This document shows, piece after piece, positions 37,186 through 49,040 of a stretch of 64,000 nt of DNA. Both the position numbers and the translations under genes were made by a program. Numbering within the stretch: position 1 is the stretch's first letter; every line of letters starts with the position of its first letter. Below the pieces are notes generated by a model, which saw only the letters and a program-made list of their open reading frames with translations, was not told the origin of the DNA and made no database searches. Origin of the DNA: Mixophyes australis (lineage: Eukaryota > Chordata > Amphibia > Anura > Limnodynastidae); NCBI GenBank assembly GCA_036250195.1, contig JAVHZZ010000008.1, positions 9,856,934 through 9,920,933 of the forward strand, read 5' to 3'.

Positions 37186-39712
37186 GCAGAGGTTAAACAA
37201 GCCAAAGTTCATACACAGGGAAACACCAGAAACAACACAGGATACACAGGGAGAGACACAAAGTGGTAACATGTTGCTCTGACAAGGTTGCAGTGTCCAG
37301 CTGAGCTTTATATAGTCTGCAGATAGTATATGCCGCCTCCAAGCCACGATCATGTAACCGCCCGAACCAGGAAGTGCTGAGCTGTACACAGAGGCAGGGA
37401 AATCAGCAGCACAGGAGCAAGTAAGTTTGTGACAGTCATGAATAGATTAAAATAACACAAAACAGTTATGACTTTAGCCAGTAGATGGCGGTAGAGCCAT
37501 ATAAGAATGGACGGGGGAAAAATATAAGGGTTCCGAACTTCAAGGCTTATAATAAAGAACAGAAAAACAGTAACTGAGTAGAAGTTAGCAGAAGCTTGTA
37601 CCAGTCTCTACCGGCCAATTAAAGCAAGATGATTAGGAACACCGGAAGTGAGTGATACCTCATGAGACGATCTGTTTTTCAGAAATTTTTGCCCCTCTAT
37701 TCTAACTTGCAGAGATCTGTGGGTAATTCAGCTGGTCAGATTTGGGGGAAAATACAGAGAATATCTCAGTGGCACATGAACAATATAAAAAGCATCCTAG
37801 TGACTATTATGCAATGCAGACCTTTAAATCTCTGATGACGATGCAATAAAGACCCCCAGATCTCTGCTTGATAGTAGAGCGGAGGTACAGACCGCCCTCT
37901 GCTGTTCCGTTCTGTACTTACTCTCTGATAACCAGTCAATCCGCTGTGTATAGGACGCTTCAACTTTTCATATCAGATCAACTTATATCTTAGGTTCGGG
38001 CCCTTTAACATGTACTAGAACTTTTGTAGGATGACCAGTAGTTTCCATACATAAAACTATTGAATAATTATCTTCTTCACTACTGATCAAATTCAACCAA
38101 AGCCATAGATATCACTAGACATTAAAATCATAATTCAGTGTTTTCCTGTGTATCAGAAACATCTATTGGTGAGAAATAATTAGAATTCACAGGTACATTT
38201 TCCCAGATCAAGTGACGTCTGCCTGATATATCTGTTCATAGCCTATATTATAATTACTATAAACAAATATGTATGTAACACAAAGGGGAACACAGGTTCT
38301 GCTGAAAACCAGTTTATTTTGTGTTACTGTTTCAATAAACAATGTAACAATGTATTGTTAATGAATGTGAACTGTGGGAATCATTGCATCCTATGACTGT
38401 TAAGTGACTCATAAGTGATAAGTAAATCAGCAGACAGCATGCAGTGTTTATTGATTAGTCTGGCCTCTGTGTGATGTACAATGAGCTCTTTATTAGTATG
38501 AAACCTGTATCATTAACCTTCCCATCTGAATCACAAACATTTATAATGTTCTTTCTGTCCGTCATAAGTAAATAACATGTGACTTGCTGGCTCTTGTATA
38601 GCTACAAGTCCCAGCATGCCTTGGCAACCTTCAGCATAAATAAGTTTCTAATTTCTCTGAGTATTTCTATCTATGTAAGTGGGCATTCTGCATGGTCAGC
38701 TCATGTGAAATGAAATATCCACAATAGACTCTAATGTAACTGTGCCCCCTAGTGGTGAAATGATCATATACATGGTATATAGGTCCCAATTACATTATTT
38801 GGCCTGTGTTATGTGCATAAGTCCCTGCCCTATTAGCGAGCATTACCAGTTTATGACACTAGGTGGCAGTATAGAAAAGAATATTAAGCACTGATTAACA
38901 GGAAGTTACTTTTTAGCTGTGGCTGTTGTAAGAAGATCTTTATGCTGAATAAATGGATATTTCTGCTGGACTCCTCTCAGCATAGTGACCACTACACAAT
39001 GAGTGGTGGGATCCATAAGTCTGGAGTGTGTTATAAAGTGAGATCATGGCTCCATCATTTGCTACAGAGCTGGCAATCTATACAATCGTCTTTGGGATTT
39101 TTGTAAAGTACGATAGTTGTAATTTCCTTCACTAATGGACCAAGTGCTGTGGTTTTGAGATAACATTTCTTAGGTAAAGCAAAATCTAGTTTGGTCTTTT
39201 TGGGCATTCCTGATAACAGTTTTCTTGTGCAAAGAATGTACAATAATCATATTAGTGTTTTAGAGTCAGGCTCCAGCTTGAGATTCACAAGAACCATCAA
39301 CAGGTCACATTTTCAGGAATTCTTTAATCATCCACAGGTGAGTTCGTCTATTTTGCTGGGTCAGTAATTCTCCAACCTGTTCCTACAAACAGAAGGTCTG
39401 AAAACATGACACATTGTTAATGTTTTAAGACTGGAATTACGCAACTCTGTTCTAGAGTGAAGGGAATTCCGATTTTCTATGCATTCATTTTTATTAGGTT
39501 GCTTCCATAAAATAAAATTCTACTATATAACATTCCTTTGTCTTAGTCTTCATACCTTTATAATAAATGTCTTTCGTTTTAACAAGCCCCTAATATTCAG
39601 TAGTTAGGCATAAGAGCCAGCTCACTACACTGATTGGTAAGTTTATTTGGTGCTGTACACCTGTCTTTCCCTTGTAATTGGTCAAACAGAGATTGGATTA
39701 AATATATATAAT

Positions 39713-40028
39713 CACCATTTATATATACAGCACCACCAATTATGCAGCGCTGGACAGAGAATATTTGTCTTTCACATCAGTCCCTGCCCCATTGGAGCTT
39801 ACAGTCTAAATTCCCTAACATATACACACAGACTAGGGTTAATTTTGTCAGCAGTCAATTAACCTACTAGTATGTTTTTGGAGTGAGGGAGGAAACTGGA
39901 GCACCCGGAGGAAACCCACTCAAACACAGGGAGAACATACAAACTCCACACAGGCCATGGTCAGGAATCGAACTCATGACCCCAGTGCTGTGAGACAGAA
40001 GTGCTAACCACTGAGCCACCATCCTGCC
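39713..40028 (-). mobile_element. tRNA-headed SINE with L2-type tail
   Basis: Reverse-strand copy with a diverged tail end (ATCACCATTTATATATACAG) and a clear head. An imperfect 10-bp duplication AATATATATA / AATATGTATA flanks it (39701-39710, 40031-40040). Confidence 0.85.
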
Positions 40029-40509
40029 ATAATATGTATATAAATATATGGGGACCAGGCAACATGGTAACAGAAACACTTGTATAACACAGTGTATAAT
40101 GACAAGCAACAAACAGGGCCAAGTGTAAAACAGAGGTGAACTGGCTGGCAATGAGGTACAAAATACAAATCTGAAAGGGTAGCCACAATTCGAAACCCAA
40201 AGGTCAGGGCAAGCAGCCAGAAGCATGTTGGGTCAAGCAACAAAATCCTCTAGTAGAGAAATCGCACCCAGGAATCAGCAAGAAAAATCTATCACAGGCA
40301 ATGTTTGAATACTAGGCCTGGACTAGAATACACTGGTGATGGTCTAATGGAAGCTGGCACAACTTGTGCAGAGTAACAGACAAAGTAAAGTCAGTCAAAT
40401 AACAGTTTAAGTACAGCAATGGTGCCGAAATGATCACAGCAGAACCGAATCTTGTACCTTAACCCCAATACACCTGGGGGAAAATAATGTTTTGGTCCAG
40501 TGGGCTAAG

Positions 40510-40690
40510 TGACACAAACACTGTACCCTGAAGAGAAGAAGAAGTCTAACGTGGTCTGATGAACGCTGGTTCATCCTGTTTCACACTGATACAAAATTCA
40601 TTCAATCATTCTTACAGATGTCAACCATGCGGACTGGTGTTGGGGTTTAATGATGCGGGGTCAGTTTTTATGGCACGCTTTAGTGATAGG
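40510..40690 (+). pseudogene. Tc1/mariner-like transposase fragment
   Basis: A reading frame around 40545-40600 has a WSDERWFILFHTD motif, like the block around the second catalytic Asp of Tc1-type transposases. A later frame has GSVFMARF, like the WGCFS block. The frames are broken and the ends of the element are not visible. Confidence 0.45.
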
Positions 40691-40776
40691 GCTTCTGCCT
40701 ATACATCATGCTTTCACATTTTATTTTATTTTATACATATATTTACTTAATATTATTATAATACTCTATATACTAT

Positions 40777-41062
40777 GGGCCTGAGTCACTAAGGAGAGTT
40801 AGTTTGCTCCTGGACAAACCATGTTACAGTGCAAGGAGTGCAAATTAGTTTATTATTTTGCACGTAAGGCTGTTTTTTCATGTAGCACACACATACTTTA
40901 TTTTGACACTGAAATTTAAAGTTGGTTCTAGGACATGCCCTACCCCAACTATAAATCTGTCCCCACATTTTAAATTTACCTCCCCCTCCAATGTAACATG
41001 GTTTTGTCCAGGTGCAAAGTTACTCTTTTTTTATGCTTTGCTCTTCTTAATGACTCATGCCC
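40777..41062 (+). mobile_element. Harbinger-like MITE (family E), 286 bp
   Basis: Termini GGGCCTGAGTCACTAAGG and the complement of GGGCATGAGTCATTAAG, with an exact TAT duplication (40774-40776 and 41063-41065). Same orientation as the copy at 20948-21266. Confidence 0.85.
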
Positions 41063-41163
41063 TATAAGTGGAACTGAATGCCCAAGGCAGGGCTGGCTGT
41101 TGTACTGTGCCAGCGTGAACCGTGCCCCTCAGACCGGCCTGGCATAGCCATTACCACTCTGGG

Positions 41164-41428
41164 CCAGTATCACGGAGAAATACCTCCCGTGTCCTGATTT
41201 CAGTGGGACTGTCCTGATTGTAGGACTCTGTCCCGCCTGGGGACGTGTTTGTCCTGCGGGTGGGAATGTTGGGGGTAGGGGGGTTTCTAATGGGCAGCCT
41301 GGAGCTTTACAGTGCTAGGCAACCCTCTGGAGGTTTGGCCACGCCCCGTCGATATGTGACCACATCCCCATTGTGACATGGCCACGCCCCCTGTCCCGCT
41401 GCTGGGAACAGACATGTTGGGAAGTATG
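41164..41428. mobile_element. hAT-like fragment (family F)
   Basis: Ends in CATGTTGGGAAGTATG, the complement of a CATACTTCCCAACATG start, with GGCCACGCCCCCTGTCCCGC inside. Related in style to 53399-54115; the left end is unclear. Confidence 0.45.
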
Positions 41429-42353
41429 CTGAGACAGCTGAATATGGTTCAGATTTTAATGATAAATTGCAGCGATAGGTGATTTTCTATTATCAACGCA
41501 TATAAATAAATAGATCTTTGGTTCACTTGACAGGAGTAGAGTTGTGTTTGAACGTCACTAAATACCTGAGCTTTGTTGCTGATCAGGTGTATCACTTGAA
41601 GCCAGCAGGGTTCTCACCTGTAAAGATAATGGTCTATGCCACAGGGCTAGGAAGGTCCTGTGATGAAGCTAGTGAATGCAGTGTCCTCCCAGTAACCTAC
41701 TTGTGGGATGAGATGTCATAAGATGTTCGGAGCAGAGATCCACCACATTTATGCATATGGCGGCTGTAGTTGCATTATCCAGTTGTGACATTTCATTGAG
41801 GCTAAGTAGTTTGGTATTTAGTGATACTGTCTAACTTGGAGTAATAAGTTATGTTTAAGTTTTCAAGGGATGTTCTGATTTTCTCAGACCATTCTGAAGA
41901 TTTATCTTAACACCTAACAACACCTGTCTTTAAAAGTGACCAGTTAGACCAAATAAAAAGTGACACTAAATACTAGTCGCCAGCCTGTGCCTCAAATTCA
42001 ACACAAATTGAGTCCGTGTACCAATTTATTTCTGGATTCTTTTTACGGGTGAGAGAACTTTAAGCCTTCCCCTGATTGTATCTGGCACAAGGTGTGAGAA
42101 CAGAGCCACCCAAGTGATGTAACCCCCTTATTAATTATGCATACTGCTGGCAGTGCTTGCATTAATAATCTATAGATCTTACAGAATCCAGCAGTTTTTG
42201 TGTGAAAGACAATTAGCCACCAGCAGCTCCACTAATTATATACTCTACAAGACATCATCTGGATTTATAACACTAGGTATAATATATACACAACAAATCC
42301 AATCACTGCACCCGCAAAGAGATGTGACCTCAAACTGGACACTGTAGGTTAGG

Positions 42354-42430
42354 GGGTGTGAGTGGTTGGACCAATCACAAGCCGCAATCAAGAGATTGCG
42401 ACTTGTGATTGGTCCCCCAACTCACCCAAC
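42354..42430. repeat. inverted repeat with short loop
   Basis: GGTTGGACCAATCACAAGCC, then a short centre, then ACTTGTGATTGGTCCCCCAA. The arms are about 33 bp with a few mismatches. Possibly a small MITE core. Confidence 0.7.
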
Positions 42431-42884
42431 CATTCAGCTACCACTTTAAGACGCTTAGCTTAATTGATTTGCAAGTTCTGAATTACATCCTGCTGTTGTT
42501 CCCAGGACTCTGGCTAGGAGGATCTGCACCTTAATAAAATGTTTTCGCTTAGATGGTAGTGCAGCTTTAAAGCGTACTTGTCACCTACACACAACTGAAT
42601 ATTTAATATTCATTAGTGTTAGTGAATATACTGGCAAGAGCATGCTCAGTCTGTGTCTGAGAAACATCCCGTGACATCATCCAGCTGCCAGCTTTCAGAA
42701 CATTGGCTCTGAGCGATCACATGTCATCAGTGCCAGAGGAATTGCCACTCTCACCATCAGCTAATTTATGAAATCTTAGTAAGAAATGTCACAGGATGAC
42801 AAATAATATCACAAGATGTAATATACTAGCAATAGGTAAAGGATTATAAAGATAGGGAATGGAAAAGTTTAGGTCATTGTGTTG

Positions 42885-43025
42885 CCTAAAACAACCAATC
42901 AGATTCTAGCTGTCATTTTGTAGAATATATTAGATAAATGATAACTAGAAACTGATTGGTTGCTATAAGCAACATCTCCACTTTTCAAACATGCTGGAAA
43001 CTCGCAGCTTGATACATTTACCCCC
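42885..43025. mobile_element. palindromic MITE (family A), left arm truncated
   Basis: The right arm is complete to the complement of GGGGGTAAATGTATCAAGCT. The left arm keeps only GTTGCCTAAAACAACCAATC onward and lacks its terminus. Confidence 0.75.
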
Positions 43026-43169
43026 TAGTGTAGCCATGTGAGCTCTCTGACATGTTTCCACCGTAATAACATCTACCACACGCACCTACTCTACCTTTAC
43101 CACAGACATCATGCCTGGACTGCTTGCCTCCTGGGGCTTTCTGAAATATGACCCTGCTTGTATTATGTC

Positions 43170-44035
43170 CTGCTACCCCCACAAGTCTCCCCACCACCAC
43201 ATGCCTCCCCACCCCCCTCATGCCTCCCCACCCTTGTTTCCACCCCCCACATGCCTCCCCACCCTTGTCTCCAACCACCACATGCCTCTCCACTCTTGTC
43301 TCCACCCCCTCATGTCTTTCCACCTTTGTTTCCTCCCCCACATGCCTCCCTACCCTTGTCTCCACCCCCCACATGCCTCTCCACCTCCCTCACGCCTCCC
43401 GACCCTTGTATCCGTCACCCTCATGCCACTCCACCCCCCAAATGCCTCCCCACCCTTGTTTCCACCCCCCACATGCCTCCCCACCCTTGTCTCCAACCAC
43501 CACATGCCTCTCCACTCTTGTCTCCGCCCCCTCATGTCTTTCCACCTTTGTTTCCTCCCCCACATGCCTCCCTACCCTTGTCTCCACCCCCCACATGCCT
43601 CTCCACCTCCCTCATGCCTCCCGACCCTTGTATCCGCCACCCTCATGCCACTCCACCCCCCAAATGCCTCTCCACTCGTGTTCACCCCCCTCATGTTTCT
43701 CCACCCTTGTTTCCTCCCCCACATGCCTCTCCACCATTGTCTCCACCCCTCACATGCCTGTCCACCTCCCTCATGCCTCCTCACCCTTGTCTCCACCCCC
43801 CAAATGCTTCTCCACTCTTGTGTCCACCCCCTCATCCTTCTCCACCCTTGTTTCCTTCCCACATGCCTCTCCATAATGTTTCCTCCCCCTCATGCTTCTC
43901 CACATTTGTTTCCTCCCCCACATGCCTCCCCCACCCTTGTTTCCTCCCCCAAAGGCCTCTCCACCATTGTCTCCACCCCCCACAGGCCTCTCAACCCCCA
44001 TAATGCCTCTCCCCCCTTGACTCATGTGCACCCCC
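43170..44035. repeat. CT-rich minisatellite with 222-bp higher-order period
   Basis: Basic unit of about 31-37 bp such as CACATGCCTCCCCACCCTTG with TCTCCACCCCC. A set of these recurs as a block: the same block begins near 43220, 43442 and 43664, exactly 222 bp apart. The first two blocks are almost identical and the third has diverged. All three forward frames stay open for hundreds of codons because the unit has no stop triplets. Confidence 0.93.
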
Positions 44036-44269
44036 TATTTGTTTACCCTCCATGTCTTCCATGTGTGTCTTCCATGGTCCAGTTCTGCATTCTCTTTCCT
44101 TGTAACCACGGAGGCTCCAGCATTGCTGTACCTGCCCTCTCACAGGAGCTCTGTGCCACTGAGTCATTCTACTGGGATTGTGGTTTAGAAATCCCCCTAT
44201 AAGTTCTACACTGACCACATTGGCGTTTTCACTGGAAGGCGGAGTAAAGAAAGAAGCTGCCCCAATTCG

Positions 44270-44491
44270 GTGTAGTACATAGGGCAAAAACACAAAGGAT
44301 AAATATAATATTAATGGCACTATAATGGAAACTACTGAGGAGGAAAGGGATCTAGGAGTCACTATTTCAGGTGACATAAAGGCAGGTAAGCAATGTAACA
44401 AAGCAATGAGGAAGACAAGTCAGATGCTTGGTTACATAGGGAGAGGAATCAGTAGCAGAAATAAAGAAGTAATAATACCACTGTATAGGTC
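44270..44491 (+). mobile_element. CR1-like LINE fragment, broken at its 3' side
   Basis: An open frame from 44325 encodes the pre-C-terminal CR1 ORF2 motif (EERDLGVTISGDIKAGKQCN, then MLGYIGRGISSRNKEVIIPL). It matches the copy at 62050-62725 and stops abruptly at 44491, where unrelated retroelement sequence begins. The missing part is not found beyond the inserted elements. Confidence 0.78.
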
Positions 44492-45161
44492 TTTCACACA
44501 CCAGGCTCTCAGGCTCTCTCATTCACCTCTTCGTTGCCTTTCCAAGTTGTTCCTGCGTCCTCAGGCTCTGCTGGTTTCAGACCTCTCTGTAAGCTGCTGC
44601 CCAGTCTGTCTCCACTGCAGAGATCCCTCCAGAATCAGTATGAGCACAGTCATCTTGGATTCGGTTACATGACTCCTCTCAGCCAATCAGGTGATAACAG
44701 CCTCCACTCCAGATTCCCTCCAAAACCAGTTCATGGGAGTTGCCATCTTGGACTTAGTCACCTGATCCATCCCAGCACTCAGAGTGCTGCTTTAGCCCAG
44801 CTGACCGCAGTCTCCAATCTGGAATCAACAACCACTGTAAAAGGATTCCCTGGATCCCTTACCTGTTGCTGGTGCAACGTTGCATTTTAGACACCAACCA
44901 GATTCCCAGCAGTTTGCAGTCTTGCTACCTATCTTGCTACAGTCTTGCTATTAATCCAGCTCAGACAATGCAGTCTGCATTCTGGCTTCAGTCCGATTCC
45001 AGCACTCTGGTTCCACTCCAGTTACTGCATTCCAGCTCCAGTCCGGTTACAGCAATCCTCTTCCAGCATTCCAGTTACAGCATTTCAATTCCAGTCATCA
45101 ATCCAGTTCCTTTTTGCTCCCCCCCTGGTAGTGTAGTCACCAGCACCAGTCTTTTCACTAC

Positions 45162-46165
45162 ATGCAGAAGAACATTATCAGGCCACCCAGCTTTGTCCAC
45201 GTAATCACCAGTCCAGCCAGAGTGTCACAACCCAATACCGTTACAGACACTGGCCTAATGAATCCCACTGTTGATCTGCCCCAAGGAGCGGACTCAATGC
45301 AAAGCCTGGTGAATCAGCTTATGAGCCAGGAAACAGCACAGGGACAAATCATGCAGTTCCTGCAAGAATTGTCCTCCCGCCTGGGTAGCATTCAAACTAC
45401 TCTTAGTTCAAGTGTCTGTTTCTGTACAAGCTCCACCTGTTCAAGTTCCTGCCACAGCCTCTTGTCTTCCTGCCAACTCCTGCCAAGTTTGATGGTGATC
45501 CAAAACTGTGCAGGGGGTTAATGAATCAATGTGAGATCCATTTTGAGCAACTGCCCAGCAATTTCCCATGGAGAAAGCAAAAGTTGTGTACATTATCTCC
45601 CTCCTATCGGGACAAGCATTAGCCTGGGCATTTCCACTGTGGCAAAGAGCAGATCCCCTGCTTTCCTCATGTTCTGGATTCACAGCAGCCTTCTGTCGGA
45701 TCTTTGAGGAGCCTGGCAGAACCACATCAGCATCCTTAGAAATTTTACGACAAGGCTCTCCTCTTGTGGTTCAGTTCCATATATTAGCTTCGGAGTTGAA
45801 GTGTAATGATGAGGCCCTGATTGCAGCTTTCTAGAGTGGCTTGTCCGATATAATTAAGGATGAGCTATCTACTCGTGATCTGCCTTCTACACTTGATGAA
45901 CTAATTTCCCTCTGTACTAAAGCTGATTTAAGCTTTCAGGAACATACCCTGGAGACAGGGAAGGTGTGAAAGTTTTAAGCCGCATCACCAACTTCGGTCC
46001 CGGCAGTCCTCACTGCCAAGTGATGAGCTCATGCAGGTGAACTGTTCTCATTTAACCAAAGAGGAGCGTCAGAGATGCCAACTGACGAACTTACGTCTTT
46101 ACTGTGCAGCTCCAGGACACTTACTTGATTTCTGCCCCAAACTCCCACTCTTACACAGTGATGGA
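45162..46165 (+). pseudogene. gag: Gypsy gag remnant
   Basis: The N-terminal part (45162-45430) has a glutamine-rich segment typical of gag. After a frame change, 45568-45834 reads VVYIISLLSGQALAWAFPLW and then FCRIFEEPG, a capsid block conserved in vertebrate Gypsy elements. A TAG at 45835 and a TGA near 45968 interrupt it. Near 46090-46140 a zinc-knuckle-like stretch (LRLYCAAPGHLLDFCP) has lost one cysteine. Confidence 0.8.
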
Positions 46166-46244
46166 TAAACTAGGTTGGGAGTAGTCAATCCTTCTCCACA
46201 AAAATCTGATTGTGTACTAACAGTCACTCTTGAACATGCAAGAA

Positions 46245-46730
46245 CCTCTCAGCTTTTCTTTATCGTGTCAGAGGAGCCACCATCTTCAGCAAATTAGATT
46301 TAAGAGGGGCTTACAATTTAATTCAAATTCGTGCAGGGGACTGCTTTTAACACTCGTGGTGGGCACTACGAGTACCTAGTCATGCCATTCGGATTGAGCA
46401 ATGCCCCAGCGGTATTCCAGCATTATGTCAACAAAATTTTCTGTGACCTCCTCTACAAACAAATTGTCGTCTACCTGGACGACATCCTGTTCTTTCACGA
46501 CTCTGTACCAACCGGCTCTTTTGTGAATTGGAAAAATGCACCTTTGAAGTCCCATCCATCTACTTCTTAAGTTATATTATTTCTGGTACTGACTTACAGA
46601 TGGACCGAGAGAAGCTCAAGGCGATTCTCAACTGGCCTCTTTCAACCACTCTCAAGGTGGTTCAACGCTTTCTGGGTTTCGCAAACTATTACAGAAAATT
46701 CATTACAAATTTCTCCACTCATGTGGCTCC
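46245..46730 (+). pseudogene. pol: Gypsy reverse transcriptase remnant
   Basis: The first part (to about 46340) is out of frame with the next. At 46331-46500 the frame has [13 protein letters not shown] and the catalytic VYLDDIL. The frame then shifts; 46528-46700 reads [13 protein letters not shown], then FLGFANYYRKFI, the thumb and connection motifs of Ty3/Gypsy RT. The fingers domain and first catalytic region are only partly present. Confidence 0.85.
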
Positions 46731-46733
46731 TAT

Positions 46734-47365
46734 GTGGCTCCTATCACAGCCCTTACCAAAAAGGGGTCTGATCCCTCCAATTGGTCTGAAGAAGCTAAAG
46801 CAGCAATCCATTACATTAAGCAACTCTTCATTTCCGTTCCAGTTCTTAGCCAGTCTGATTTATCCCAGCCTTTTATCCTGGAAGTGGATCTCTCTGCAGT
46901 AGGTGTAGGTGCTGTTTTATCCCAACGTTTTGAAGATGGATATCTTCATACCTGTGGCTATTTTTCTTGTAATTTTTTTCCGGCAGAGAAAAACTACTCT
47001 ATAGGAGATCAAGAATTATTATAAATGAAGACATTTGTTGGACGGTGGAAAATATCCCATCTCTGTCATCACAGATCATAAAAACCTTCTGTACCTAAAA
47101 TCCGCTCAGTGTCTCAATCCAAGACAAGCTAGATGGGCCTTGTCCTTTTCCAGGTTTGACTTCATGGTATCCTACTGGCCAGGATCCCAGAATTGTAAGG
47201 CCGATGCTCTTTTTCGTTCCATGGCTCAAGATGAGGATCTTTGCTTCATCCAAAAAAGTCCCATCAATGATCCTGTGTCTTTTTCAACCACCAATATTGT
47301 TGCTACCCCACCTCTGGGGAACAAAAAATTTGTAGCTCCAGCACTTCACAAGAAATTGCTTCAAT
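46734..47365 (+). pseudogene. pol: Gypsy RNase H remnant
   Basis: 46734-47024 covers FILEVDLSAVGVGAVLSQ, the RNase H start with its first acidic residue, and NYSIGDQELL. A stop at 47022-47024 and a frame change precede 47035-47367, which has [11 protein letters not shown] and the [10 protein letters not shown] segment. TGA at 47365-47367 ends this part. Confidence 0.8.
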
Positions 47366-47367
47366 GA

Positions 47368-48063
47368 GTTCATGCCTCTCGATTTTCCGGACATTCTGGA
47401 GCTCAAAATACTTTCAAATCTCTCCAAAGATCCTATTGGTGGCCTACTCTCAAGCAGGACATCCAAGAATTCATAGCTTCCTGTTCCAGGTGTGCCCAAC
47501 ATAAAATATCTCGGCAGACACCTGCCGGCCAACTTCAACCATTGCCAGTTCCTCACCAACCCTGGACTCATCTGTCTATGGACTTCATTACTGATCTACC
47601 AGTTTCTAATGGGTTCAACATCATCTGGGTTGTAGTTGACAGATTCTCCAAGATGACCCACTTTGTCCCTCTCACTGGGCTACCCTCCACTCAAACGCTG
47701 GCTCAATTGTATATTCAGGAGATTTTTCGACTTCATGGCTTGCCTTCAGAAATAATCTCCGATCGTGGGGTCCAGTTCATGGCCAAGTTCTGGCGGTCTT
47801 TGTGTTCAGCTCAAGTTTTCATCTGCCTAAACATTGATGCAGACCAAACTGAAAGGGTGAATCTGGAAACTTTTCTTTGCATATTTATCTTATCTTCAAC
47901 TGGAAAGAACTCTTATCCTGGGTGGAATTCTCCAACAATAATCAGTACTACTACTCCTCCTCTGGGTTTACACCCTTTTTTTACAGTCTATGGTCTTCAT
48001 CCCAGAATACCTGAGTTCCACCCTCTTCCTTCTGCCATTGTACCTGCTGCTGTTAACACCTTA
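47368..48063 (+). pseudogene. pol: Gypsy integrase remnant
   Basis: 47368-47540 encodes the HHCC zinc domain (SGHSGAQ, then CSRCAQH). From 47542 the catalytic core follows with the first Asp in LSMDFITDLPVS, then WVVVDRFSKMTHF and the second Asp in IISDRGVQF. The core then degenerates; the Glu of the D,D-35-E triad is not clearly found. A later VYGLHPRIPEF segment is recognisable before the Tc1 junction. Confidence 0.82.
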
Positions 48064-48960
48064 CGAGGCATGGACTCCACCAGACCTCTGAAGGTGTCCT
48101 GTGGTATCTGGAACCAAGACGTTAGCAGCAGGTCCTTTAAAAATTGCGAAATCGGGTCTCCATGGCTCAGACTTGTTTTTCCAGCACATCCCACAGATGA
48201 TCGATCGGTTTGAGATCTGGGTAATTTGGAGGCCAAGTCAACATCTTAAATTCATTATAACGTTCCTCAAACCATAACTTTTGCAGTGTGACAGGGCGGA
48301 TTATCCTGCTGAAAAAGGCCACTGCCATCAAGGAATACCGTTACCATGAAAGGGTGTACTTGGTTTGCAACAATGTTTAGGTTGGTTTAGGTAGGTGGTA
48401 CGTGAATGAATGCCAGGACCCAAGGTTTCCCAGCAGAACATTGCCTAGATCATCACACTGTCTCTGCCGGCTTGCCTTCTTCCCATAGTGCATCCTGGTA
48501 CCATATCTTACCCAGACACTGGGCCGTCCACATGATGCAATATAAAATGTGATTAATCAGACCAGGCTACCTTATTCCATTGCTCCATGGTCCAATTCTG
48601 GCGCTCACATGCCCATAATACCTGGAAGGTGAGTGCATCTGGTTTGAACTGGTGTTTAAAGCATATGGGTCAGTGTTGGACCTGCATATAATGAGGTGCC
48701 CTTGACGGTGGGATGCAGGCTTAAATGTTTTGATCAAAATATAAACCAATACCTCATGTTTTCATTTTTTTTAGATACACACAGATATGCAGTGTGTTAA
48801 GGATAAGTGATGTCAACTGTCTTTTTTGTTTTTGTATACATATACATGGCATGTATATTGCCATGCATCTGGTACCATATATATAATATGGGCTATACCG
48901 AGCGCAGGCTTGTTTTTTCTCAGGTTCTGTTTTAATGTTGTGGCTGATCGGTGTATAGAC
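48063..48960 (-). mobile_element. Tc1/mariner-like element remnant
   Basis: On the minus strand the frame covering 48040-48160 has LKDLLLTSWFQIPQDTFRGL followed by VESMPRKV, a conserved C-terminal block of widespread Tc1-type transposases. Towards higher coordinates the sequence continues as catalytic-domain DNA to about 48640 with frame damage. The section 48640-48930 is unrelated or deleted. A terminal piece ATGTTGTGGCTGATCGGTGT at about 48938-48957 matches the family's inverted repeat. The junction with Gypsy DNA at about 48063 is direct. Confidence 0.78.
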
Positions 48961-48983
48961 AACACTTGTGATGTAAGTGACAA

Positions 48984-49040
48984 ATATTCTCTGTACAGCG
49001 TTGCAGAATTAGTGGCGCTATATAAATGATGATGATAAAT
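48984..49040 (+). mobile_element. SINE/L2-type tail fragment
   Basis: CTGTACAGCGTTGCAGAATT, GGCGCTATATAAATGATGAT. Only the tail is present, directly after the Tc1-like remnant. Confidence 0.75.

Larger units (their letters stand above)
44495..48063 (+). mobile_element. Ty3/Gypsy LTR retrotransposon remnant, truncated
   Basis: A decayed element with gag, reverse transcriptase, RNase H and integrase in order. The first part (about 44495-45150) is non-coding and may be the 5' LTR plus leader, but no second LTR exists in the window to prove it. Protease and the start of RT are deleted between about 46230 and 46270. The coding parts lie in at least three different frames with several stops. The right end is cut where Tc1-like sequence begins. 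It cannot move by itself. Confidence 0.85.

Noticed and set aside
36640..37440. A solo LTR of a Gypsy-like element
   Set aside because: The style of the sequence is suggestive, but no TG...CA ends, target duplication or second copy could be shown.
43111..44202. A 363-codon open frame as a real protein gene
   Set aside because: The frame is open only because the CT-rich repeat lacks stop triplets; the other two forward frames are open as well and no domain is visible.
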